Source: Bacillota bacterium (GTDB taxonomy: Bacteria; Bacillota; Clostridia; Acetivibrionales; DSM-2933). Taken from it: 5,535 nt of DNA. The notes beneath the pieces were generated by a model that saw nothing but the letters and a program-made list of their open reading frames with translations, was not told where the DNA came from and ran no database searches. This document shows positions 1 to 5,101 of this stretch, in pieces (the stretch's first letter is position 1; every line of letters begins with the position of its first letter). The stretch covers positions 1 to 5,535 of the forward strand of contig JAEZNF010000194.1 in NCBI GenBank assembly GCA_023441845.1, given 5' to 3'. A program made the position numbers and the translations under genes.

Positions 1-2
1 AT

Positions 3-452
3 AAGGCCGATGACGGTTATCCATTACCAATAATGGGGAACTGGCTTGGGCTTGAGCCTTTTTCAAGCGGTATTGACGCTGTTTTCATGCTGCCGCAAAG
101 CAATACGGCATATTTTTTCAAGGGAAACCTTTATATTCGATATGATATTGCTGCCGACAGAGCCTATGATGGTTATCCAAGGCAGATAACGGGGGACTGG
201 AAAGGACTTGAAGCCTTCGGAAGCGTTGATGCAGCATTCCCGAAGGTTGATGGTCAAGGAAATATCAAGATATATTTCTTTAAGGGAGACCAGTATTTGA
301 GATACCAATATGTAAAATATTATAATTCGGACTGCATTGACTGGGACACGATGTATAACTTCGTAAGGAAGTATTCATTGTCTTCGGACAGTGTTGACAC
401 AGGATATCCTCAGCCCATTAGCGGCAATTGGCATATAATAAAACCTGTTTAA
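3..452 (+). CDS. Hemopexin-repeat protein, C-terminal part (5' end outside window)
   Basis: This is the last 149 residues of a larger protein. The frame is open from base 3, and the residues before the first in-window ATG (base 33) already form repeat sequence (DDGYPLPIMGNW), so that ATG is internal and not the start. Hemopexin-type units are visible: the end of one unit at 3-35, a 52-residue unit at 36-191, and a 77-residue unit at 192-422. The last two open with GNW/GDW-x-GLE, pass through a D-A strand, YFFKG and Y-x-RY, and close with GYP. A nine-residue stub (GNWHIIKPV) then ends at TAA. In the 77-residue unit an extra block of about 25 residues, with the only cysteine, sits between YLRYQY and GYPQPI. 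Hemopexin units build beta-propeller blades used for binding ligands or proteins; bacterial examples are often secreted or toxin-associated. No catalytic domain, signal peptide or anchor is visible here, so the full function is unknown. Confidence 0.85.
   Translation, partial: KADDGYPLPIMGNWLGLEPFSSGIDAVFMLPQSNTAYFFKGNLYIRYDIAADRAYDGYPRQITGDWKGLEAFGSVDAAFPKVDGQGNIKIYFFKGDQYLRYQYVKYYNSDCIDWDTMYNFVRKYSLSSDSVDTGYPQPISGNWHIIKPV
36..422 (+). repeat. Tandem hemopexin-type repeats in the coding sequence
   Basis: Two consecutive units in the same frame begin at 36 and 192, and a truncated third begins at 423. Shared landmarks are G-N/D-W-x-GLE at the start, YFFKG followed by Y-x-RY in the middle, and GYP plus PI or QI at the end. 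The repetition is clear at protein level and only partial at DNA level, so these are old diverged units and not a recent duplication. Confidence 0.75.
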
Positions 453-456
453 ATTA

Positions 457-497
457 CGGTGCGTTCATTCCGGTTTTAGCCTGTAGTGAACGCATCG
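457..497 (+). terminator. Hairpin after the hemopexin gene, possible terminator
   Basis: Bases 457-469 pair with 485-497. The core TGCGTTCA/TGAACGCA is perfect, and the full 13-bp stem contains two G-U pairs. The loop is 15 bases. It starts five bases after the hemopexin TAA, where a terminator would be expected. No T-tract follows on either strand, so it does not meet the usual intrinsic-terminator pattern. It may be a transcript-end stabilising structure or a terminator of another kind. Confidence 0.4.
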
Positions 498-520
498 ATG
501 AGAGCCGGGTATATAATGAC

Positions 521-622
521 TTAGAATTCCAGTAATTCCCCGTCTGGAGGTATATATACCCTCTTATCTATATTGTTTTCTATGGTAAAATCGCGGAGAG
601 CTCTTCCCGAAAGCCTGCAGTC
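521..622 (-). pseudogene. Possible decayed 3' end of an unidentified protein gene
   Basis: Read on the minus strand, 622 down to 521 is open for 33 codons and ends in TAA. The translation has protein-like composition, running through LSGRALRDFTIENNID to KRVYIPPDGELLEF. There is no start codon or ribosome binding site, and the frame is closed upstream by TAA at 623-625. Another minus-strand frame just upstream is also protein-like (NACKTAGFREELSAILP, ending at a TAG), which fits a frameshifted remnant. I do not recognise the family. A chance open frame in AT-rich spacer is a real alternative. Confidence 0.28.
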
Positions 623-683
623 TTACAGGCATTATGTGAGATTTAATGGCAGTTAATACGGAAGGTACCATAACAATTAAAAC

Positions 684-851
684 CTATATTGACAAATCAT
701 CATCGTCATCATCAAATGTATAATTACCTTTGCCGGTGTTTCTGGCATATAAACAATAGTCGACTTTTTTAATTACCAGAAAGAACAATATCAGGATTGC
801 AGATAAACCTATCAGTGACAAAACGTGTTCCAAAGTAACCATCTCTTTCAT
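684..851 (-). CDS. Small single-span membrane protein with acidic C-terminus (55 aa)
   Basis: This minus-strand frame runs from ATG (849-851) to TAG (684-686). The protein begins MKEMVTLEHV and has one strongly hydrophobic segment at about residues 9-27 (VLSLIGLSAILILFFLVI). A basic and aromatic stretch (KK at 28-29, then DYCLYAR) follows. The end is GNYTF, six consecutive aspartates (49-54 region, give or take a residue) and LSI. The basic residues after the span suggest that the acidic tail is cytoplasmic. There is an in-frame TAG 24 bases upstream, so the start cannot lie much earlier; the ribosome binding site is weak (only an A-rich AATAAAAAG). A second in-frame ATG (840-842) is possible. 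It lies on the same strand as the KimA-like gene, 175 bases downstream of it. The family is not recognised. It resembles KdpF-type accessory subunits only in size and topology. The coherent membrane-plus-tail pattern makes a real gene likely. Confidence 0.62.
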   Translation of the reverse strand: MKEMVTLEHVLSLIGLSAILILFFLVIKKVDYCLYARNTGKGNYTFDDDDDDLSI

Positions 852-869
852 ACTTTTTATTAATGTTTT

Positions 870-882
870 GAGCTAAAAGCTC
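870..882. repeat. Short perfect palindrome GAGCT-AAA-AGCTC
   Basis: The 5-bp arms at 870-874 and 878-882 are perfectly complementary around AAA. It lies in the leader of the 55-residue membrane protein, immediately outside the left arm of the 16-bp inverted repeat. It could be a small RNA hairpin or an operator. No function can be assigned. Confidence 0.45.
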
Positions 883-898
883 TATATAGATAAACAAC

Positions 899-926
899 TA
901 TATAACTGAATTTATTTATTGCTCAA
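899..926 (-). promoter_or_regulatory. Candidate promoter for the small membrane protein
   Basis: On the minus strand, TTGAGC (921-926) is separated by 16 bases from TATATA (899-904). That places the transcription start about 40 bases before the ATG at 851. The -35 matches TTGA of the consensus and the -10 matches TATA. The surrounding sequence is very AT-rich, so chance similarity is possible. If real, the small gene can be transcribed without reading through from the KimA-like gene. Confidence 0.33.
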
Positions 927-951
927 AAAGCGCTAAGGCATCGCTATTTTT
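925..951 (-). terminator. Weak intrinsic-terminator-like hairpin after the KimA-like gene
   Basis: Read on the minus strand, AGCG pairs with CGCT around a nine-base loop (ATGCCTTAG). The stem extends through AAAAA pairing with TTTTT past one bulged base, and the right side is the T-run. It lies about 75 bases after the transporter stop codon. The GC part of the stem is only four base pairs, so termination would be inefficient at best. It overlaps the -35 of the proposed small-gene promoter. Confidence 0.33.
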
Positions 952-1026
952 CGCACTGGCTATTTCAAGGTTTAAAGTTGTTTATCTATATTATTAATTC
1001 CGCTTTTTACGAATTGTATACTTCAA

Positions 1027-2946
1027 CTACCATGGTCTCTCGTTTTCAGGGTTATACTTTTTTGAACGCAGAGCTACGTTATCGTCCTTCATTTGTAAAG
1101 GCATTGTTGATACCACTATATGCTTATGCTTCATCAGCTCACGTTCTATAAAAAGTCTTGTTTGGTTATGAAGCAGCTGGTGCCACCATTTATGCACTGC
1201 AAACTGCGGGAGTATGACAGTAATCATATCGCCTTCCTGGTAATCGTACTCCTCTGACCTGATATATTTCAGCAAAGGCTCAACTACCTTTCTGAAAGGT
1301 GAATATTTTACTATTAGAGGGATATCGGTCTTGAGCTTTAGATAATTATTCCGGATCTTTTCCTCGCTTTCTTCATCTACAGCAATGACAAAAGCCGTTA
1401 CACTGTCCGATATCGTTCTGGCATATCTCAAGGCACGAATACTTGTTTTATTTATACTCTCAATGGGAACAATAACCCTGTTTCTATACTGGTTCTTTGT
1501 GATATCGATGGCATTATATTCTTCCTCCCTTATTCGCAGCTGCTTTGAAATGGCAAAGTAGTGCTTTTTTACCTTAAGCATCAGAATCATAAGGATGGGA
1601 ACAAGAAAAACAACTAAAAATGCGCCCTCGAAGAACTTTGTTACGGCAATTATTATTACAACAACAGCTGTAACAAAAGCACCAAGACCGTTTATAAAGG
1701 CTTTGAATACCCAGTTCTTACCTTTGATGCGCCGCCATCTTAAAAGCATTCCTGTTTGCGAAAGAGTAAAGGAAATGAAAACACCTATTGCATAGAGCCC
1801 TATCAAACGGGACACATTGGCTTTGAACATTACAATCAGCATTATAGACAGCGCTGACAATATTATGATTCCATTTGAATAGCTTAGCCTGTCTCCCCTC
1901 ATTTTCAACTGACGGGGTACGAACCCATCATTTGCCATTACCGAGATAAGCATTGGAAAGCCTGAAAAAGCGGTATTAGCGGCAAGAACAAGAATGACCA
2001 CCAGTGAACCGGTTATCAGATAAAACATAGAGGCATTAAATATACCTGACCGGCCGAAGATTTTGTCGGCCATTTCTATTAATACAGCCTGCTGTCCGTC
2101 ACCTGGGGTAGCCTGGTAAATATTTACCAGTACTGAAGTTCCTCCAAAAAGAACAAGAATGATGAATGCCAATAATAGCAGTACAGTTTTAGCGTGTTTT
2201 GCAGAAGGCTCTTTGAAGTTTGGTACTGCATTACTTACAGCTTCTATTCCCGTTAATGCGGAGCAGCCATTTGAGAATGCACGCAGCACAAGCATAAGGG
2301 AGACCGTTCCTGCTCCAAAGTAACCTGCATACGGTGCAACGGTTTTAGGTATGTGTGCACCGGAAAAATACTTATAAAATCCGATAACCAGCAATGCTAA
2401 CATTGACAGAACAAAAACGTAGGCAGGAAGTCCGAACATCTTTGAGGATTCCCTTATTCCCCTGAGATTACCAATCATAATAAGAAGGACAAAAAGTACG
2501 CATATTGGCACCGTAAAGTGTTTAAGTCCCATAAATGCGGAGGTAAGCTGTTGCACACCGGATGATACGCTGACGGCAACCGTAAGAATATAGTCTATGG
2601 AAAGCGAAGCTCCTGCTGCAACACCTGCAAAAACACCGAGATTTTCCTTTGCGACCATATAGGCCCCGCCGCCGCTCGGATAACTTTCTATGGTTTGGCG
2701 GTAGGAGAGCATCAAAAGCATTAATAGCCCAATAATTGCTGCGGATATATATAAAACATATCGATATGACATTAGACCTATTACAGGTATCATAACAAGC
2801 AGAATTTCTTCACCGGCATACGCTACAGAGGAAATGGCATCGCTTGCAAGAATAGGCAGGCCCCATCCCACGCTGAATTTTTCGCCATGGATATCGGCAT
2901 TTTTTAACGGCCTCCCGATCAAGACCCTTTTCAAGCTACTAAACAT
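1027..2946 (-). CDS. kimA: KimA-like potassium transporter (APC superfamily)
   Basis: The 639-residue protein matches, as far as I can recall it, the whole length of Bacillus subtilis KimA (YdaO, about 607 residues). KimA is a high-affinity, proton-coupled potassium importer inhibited by cyclic di-AMP. Shared landmarks are the N-terminal LKRVLIGRPLK, SDAISSVAYAGEEILL (33-50), LSYRQTIESYPSGGGAY (80-96), DYILTVAVSVSSG (118-130), FSNGCSALTGIEAVSNA (224-240), VLAANTAFSGFP (320-331), YAIGVFISFTLSQTGM (385-400) and, near the end, WWHQLLHNQT (587-596). About 12 membrane spans fill residues 34-457. A cytoplasmic UspA-like domain follows (about 488-615). Asp36, Tyr43 and Glu235 sit where I remember potassium-site residues in KimA. 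The start is supported by AAAGGAG six bases upstream and by the family N-terminus. It is transcribed divergently from the sensor kinase; the 55-residue membrane protein lies downstream. A general amino-acid permease role is less likely given the full-length similarity. Confidence 0.88.
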   Translation of the reverse strand: MFSSLKRVLIGRPLKNADIHGEKFSVGWGLPILASDAISSVAYAGEEILLVMIPVIGLMSYRYVLYISAAIIGLLMLLMLSYRQTIESYPSGGGAYMVAKENLGVFAGVAAGASLSIDYILTVAVSVSSGVQQLTSAFMGLKHFTVPICVLFVLLIMIGNLRGIRESSKMFGLPAYVFVLSMLALLVIGFYKYFSGAHIPKTVAPYAGYFGAGTVSLMLVLRAFSNGCSALTGIEAVSNAVPNFKEPSAKHAKTVLLLLAFIILVLFGGTSVLVNIYQATPGDGQQAVLIEMADKIFGRSGIFNASMFYLITGSLVVILVLAANTAFSGFPMLISVMANDGFVPRQLKMRGDRLSYSNGIIILSALSIMLIVMFKANVSRLIGLYAIGVFISFTLSQTGMLLRWRRIKGKNWVFKAFINGLGAFVTAVVVIIIAVTKFFEGAFLVVFLVPILMILMLKVKKHYFAISKQLRIREEEYNAIDITKNQYRNRVIVPIESINKTSIRALRYARTISDSVTAFVIAVDEESEEKIRNNYLKLKTDIPLIVKYSPFRKVVEPLLKYIRSEEYDYQEGDMITVILPQFAVHKWWHQLLHNQTRLFIERELMKHKHIVVSTMPLQMKDDNVALRSKKYNPENERPW

Positions 2947-2952
2947 ACACTG

Positions 2953-2959
2953 CTCCTTT
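2953..2959 (-). promoter_or_regulatory. Ribosome binding site of the KimA-like gene
   Basis: AAAGGAG on the minus strand lies six bases before the ATG at 2944-2946. It is a strong Firmicute-type site and fixes the start codon. Confidence 0.85.
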
Positions 2960-2961
2960 AG

Positions 2962-2996
2962 GGCTTAAATTATTAATTAATCTTAATAATCAAGCC
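2962..2996 (-). promoter_or_regulatory. Imperfect hairpin in the kimA leader
   Basis: GGCTT (2962-2966) and TTATTAA (2970-2976) pair with TTAATAA (2983-2989) and AAGCC (2992-2996), separated by small internal mismatches, around a six-base loop. It ends three bases upstream of the ribosome binding site, so it could influence translation initiation. The stem is mostly A-U, and no known riboswitch consensus is recognisable, including the cyclic di-AMP (ydaO) type. Confidence 0.4.
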
Positions 2997-3044
2997 TAAC
3001 GTAATATTTTTCCCATATTTAAGCGTTTTTATACGCATAGAATA

Positions 3045-3072
3045 ATTATATTCGTTTTGATTTATAACAAAA
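3045..3072 (-). promoter_or_regulatory. Candidate promoter for the KimA-like gene
   Basis: On the minus strand a perfect -10 hexamer, TATAAT, occupies 3045-3050. The best -35 at 16 bases, TTTTGT (3067-3072), is a poor match. Transcription would start about 90 bases before the ATG. The AT-rich context lowers confidence, and an activator could compensate for the weak -35. Confidence 0.3.
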
Positions 3073-3189
3073 GCGTAGTAATTTGTGCTATCGTGCATTA
3101 CCATATGTATTTAAGGCGAATGAAAAAGATTGTATTGTGTTTTCATAGACTTTTCTCTTGTTTTCTGCAATTAATCAATGCTTGCTGCA

Positions 3190-3218
3190 TTGACTCAAAA
3201 AACGCAGAAACTTATACT
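3190..3218 (+). promoter_or_regulatory. Sigma-A type promoter of the two-component operon
   Basis: TTGACT (3190-3195) and TATACT (3213-3218) are separated by exactly 17 bases, each one mismatch from the TTGACA/TATAAT consensus. The predicted transcription start, near 3225, gives a leader of about 30 bases before the ATG at 3257. The -10 overlaps an in-frame TTG at 3218-3220, which argues against using that codon as the kinase start. Confidence 0.7.
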
Positions 3219-3256
3219 TGTACTATAAATATATTTTAAGGAATGCGGGTATCAAT

Positions 3257-5101
3257 ATGACAAGGACTCTTATTGGGAAGATTTCCATAATATATGTCGG
3301 CTTGGTGGTCTTGATTGCCGTTGTTGGTTTTGCGGGCTTTTTTAATCTGTATCAAATGGAAAAGGCCGTTGATAACCTTATGACCAACAACTATAAAAGT
3401 ATAAGCGCTATTACAAAAATGCTGGAAGCAATTGAGAGGCAGGATGAAGCCATATTAATGCATGTGAGTCTGGACAGGCACAAGGGCATGGATCTTTATA
3501 CGGAGAACTACGCAACCTTTATCAAATGGTTTCATGTTGAAGAAAACAATTTAACCGAAGAAGGTGAAAAAAAGCTGGTAGAGGCCCTAAGGAGGAAGTA
3601 CGAGAATTACATCAAGCTTTTTTCGGAACTGCAGGAAATAAGCAATGATAAAGGAGAAGCGGCTGCCATTTCCTATTACGATAAAACGATACAGCCGGCT
3701 TTTTATAATATAAAACAATCTTTAAACGGGCTTATAGATTTGAATGAAAAGGCTTTGTTCGAGAGCAAGGAGGTTGCTGCGCAAAAAGCGAAGCAGTCAA
3801 TGTATTTTTTGCTGGGGCTCTCTTTAACGGCAGTTGTGGGAGGGTATGCCGTATCACGTTACTTTGTATACAAGTTTCTAAGCCCATTAAACAAGCTGGC
3901 CGAGAGCATCAGTAAGGTTAAGATCGGAGAACTTAACCAGCAGCTGAATATACAATCGAATGATGAAACCGGGAAGCTCGCAAAAGAATTCAATGGGATG
4001 ACCCAAAGACTTCAAATCTACGAAAAGAGTACATTGGGAACCCTTATGGCTGAGAAAAACAAGTCCATGGCAATTGTAAAAAGCATATCTAATCCTTTAC
4101 TGGTGCTTGATGCAAATTACAGGATTGTACTTTTAAATGATGCCTGCGAGAACTTCTTTAACATAAATGAAACCAATACAACCGGAAGGCACTTCCTCGA
4201 GGTTATCCGGCAGGGAGAAATTTTTGACCATATTACTGCTACTGTTGAAAGCAATGAGGAGCACCGTGAAAAAATTATACGTATTAATGACGGAACCAAC
4301 TATTATTTTAATGTTGTGGTGACGGCAGTAAAAAACCCCGAAAGTAAAAACACCGGACTTATAGTAGCGTTTCAGGACGTAACTGAATTAAAGGAAAGCG
4401 AACAGGTCAAGACAGACTTTATTGCTACCATTTCACATGAATTCAAAACACCGCTTACTTCAATAATAATGGCAACCAGTATACTTGAGGAAGGCGGCGT
4501 GGGGGTTCTGAATTCCGAGCAGAAGGAAGTCGTGGAAACACTTAAAGAGGATGGGGAGAGGCTCTCAAATCTTGTGAATGAGCTTATTGAGCTGTCAAGG
4601 ATTGAGTCCGGAAAGGCGGTTTATAAATTCGAGCCGTGTTCGATAAATACCGTTGCAGAGGTTTCGATCAAAGAATTTATTGAGGCCGCAGAAAAGAAAA
4701 AAATTATACTTACAAATAATATGGATAGGGGACTGCCGCTTGTGAACGCCGATTTTGAAAAAATTCACTGGGTTATGAATAATCTTATAAATAATGCCTT
4801 GAAATATACAAAAGAAGGCAATTATATTGCTATAAGCTCAAGGGTTGACAAGGATTATGTTTATATTAAGGTGAAAGATACCGGAACAGGAATACCACCT
4901 GAATATATCGACAGGATATTCGATAAATTCGTACAGGTGAACGACCGGGATATTGAGGTCAGGGGCACCGGGCTTGGGCTTTCGGTGGCTAAAGAAATTG
5001 TGAATGCTCATAAAGGCGAAATATGGGTAAAGAGCGAGCTTGATATAGGAAGCAGCTTTACTTTTAAACTGCCGGTATTGGATAAGGAGGTAGTTGATTG
5101 A
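3257..5101 (+). CDS. Membrane sensor histidine kinase (HAMP-PAS-HisKA-HATPase)
   Basis: This 614-residue kinase should sense a signal at or outside the membrane and pass phosphate to the response regulator encoded next. In order it shows: TM1 (about 8-30), an extracytoplasmic mostly helical region (about 31-180, four-helix-bundle-like), TM2 (about 182-205), a HAMP linker (about 206-258), a PAS domain (about 270-375, including NPLLVLDANYRIVLLND and FQDVTELKESE), and a HisKA H-box, ISHEFKTPL, with phospho-acceptor His394. The ATPase domain has an N-box, NNLINNALKYT (508-518), a G1 box, DTGTGIP (541-547), an F-box-like DKFVQV (556-561) and a G2 box, GTGLGL (570-575). All catalytic motifs are intact. 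The ATG at 3257 is preferred over the in-frame TTG at 3218 because that TTG lies in the -10 hexamer. AAGGA at 3238-3242 is a rather distant ribosome binding site. The overall layout resembles KinB/PhoR-type kinases; the ligand is unknown. Confidence 0.93.
   Translation: MTRTLIGKISIIYVGLVVLIAVVGFAGFFNLYQMEKAVDNLMTNNYKSISAITKMLEAIERQDEAILMHVSLDRHKGMDLYTENYATFIKWFHVEENNLTEEGEKKLVEALRRKYENYIKLFSELQEISNDKGEAAAISYYDKTIQPAFYNIKQSLNGLIDLNEKALFESKEVAAQKAKQSMYFLLGLSLTAVVGGYAVSRYFVYKFLSPLNKLAESISKVKIGELNQQLNIQSNDETGKLAKEFNGMTQRLQIYEKSTLGTLMAEKNKSMAIVKSISNPLLVLDANYRIVLLNDACENFFNINETNTTGRHFLEVIRQGEIFDHITATVESNEEHREKIIRINDGTNYYFNVVVTAVKNPESKNTGLIVAFQDVTELKESEQVKTDFIATISHEFKTPLTSIIMATSILEEGGVGVLNSEQKEVVETLKEDGERLSNLVNELIELSRIESGKAVYKFEPCSINTVAEVSIKEFIEAAEKKKIILTNNMDRGLPLVNADFEKIHWVMNNLINNALKYTKEGNYIAISSRVDKDYVYIKVKDTGTGIPPEYIDRIFDKFVQVNDRDIEVRGTGLGLSVAKEIVNAHKGEIWVKSELDIGSSFTFKLPVLDKEVVD
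5084..5090 (+). promoter_or_regulatory. Ribosome binding site that selects the TTG start of the regulator
   Basis: AAGGAGG lies seven bases before TTG 5098-5100, inside the last codons of the kinase gene. The spacing is optimal. No ATG or GTG in the receiver frame lies nearer, and the receiver fold requires residues starting at KKVLVVDD, so TTG must be the start. Confidence 0.85.

Larger units (their letters stand above)
884..991. repeat. 108-bp segment bounded by perfect 16-bp inverted repeats
   Basis: ATATAGATAAACAACT at 884-899 is the exact reverse complement of 976-991. The match continues imperfectly inward for several bases. The 76-base interior is non-coding and contains the weak hairpin at 925-951. 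No clear target-site duplication flanks the arms, beyond AT dinucleotides that the inverted repeat itself explains. It fits either a small non-autonomous element (MITE-like) or a long-range hairpin in the 3' untranslated region of the KimA-like transcript. Confidence 0.6.
2947..3256. other. Divergent intergenic region between the KimA-like and kinase genes
   Basis: This 310-base region separates two genes that are read outward. On the minus side it holds the kimA ribosome binding site, the leader hairpin and a candidate -10 (TATAAT at 3045-3050). On the plus side it holds a near-consensus promoter (3190-3218) and a weak ribosome binding site. The part between about 3075 and 3185 shows no convincing gene, RNA or repeat. 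The short open frame starting at 3057 has cysteine-rich, non-protein-like composition and no ribosome binding site. Confidence 0.6.

Noticed and set aside
63..308. 81-codon open frame on the minus strand
   Set aside because: It lies entirely opposite the hemopexin repeats, which have clear family motifs; the minus-strand translation shows no domain or ribosome binding site.
582..656. Plus-strand 24-residue open frame starting at ATG 582
   Set aside because: No ribosome binding site, and its composition is no better than that of the opposing minus-strand remnant; too short to support.
692..712. ATC/GTC trinucleotide run resembling a microsatellite
   Set aside because: It is explained as Asp codons (GAT/GAC) of the acidic tail of the 55-residue protein; the mixed codons argue against simple slippage.
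1595..1795. 66-codon open frame on the plus strand
   Set aside because: Antisense shadow of the membrane segments of the KimA-like gene; low-complexity Thr/Lys composition and no supporting start signals.
2947..3180. Cyclic di-AMP (ydaO) riboswitch upstream of kimA
   Set aside because: Looked for because of the Bacillus precedent, but I could not see its conserved segments on the minus strand, and the AU-rich hairpin there is unlike it.
3073..3180. Alternative minus-strand promoter TTGCAG with TATGAA at 17 bases
   Set aside because: The -10 is poor, and the resulting leader would be about 180 bases with no structure to justify it; the TATAAT at 3045-3050 is a better -10.
3057..3239. 60-codon open frame between the divergent genes
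   Set aside because: No ribosome binding site, cysteine- and histidine-rich chance composition, and it overlaps the kinase promoter and ribosome binding region.
3218..3256. N-terminal extension of the kinase from TTG 3218
   Set aside because: The TTG overlaps the -10 hexamer of the best promoter, so it would lie upstream of the transcription start; it also adds a polar segment before TM1 without a ribosome binding site.
4117..4299. 60-codon open frame on the minus strand
   Set aside because: Antisense to the PAS domain of the kinase; no independent coding evidence.
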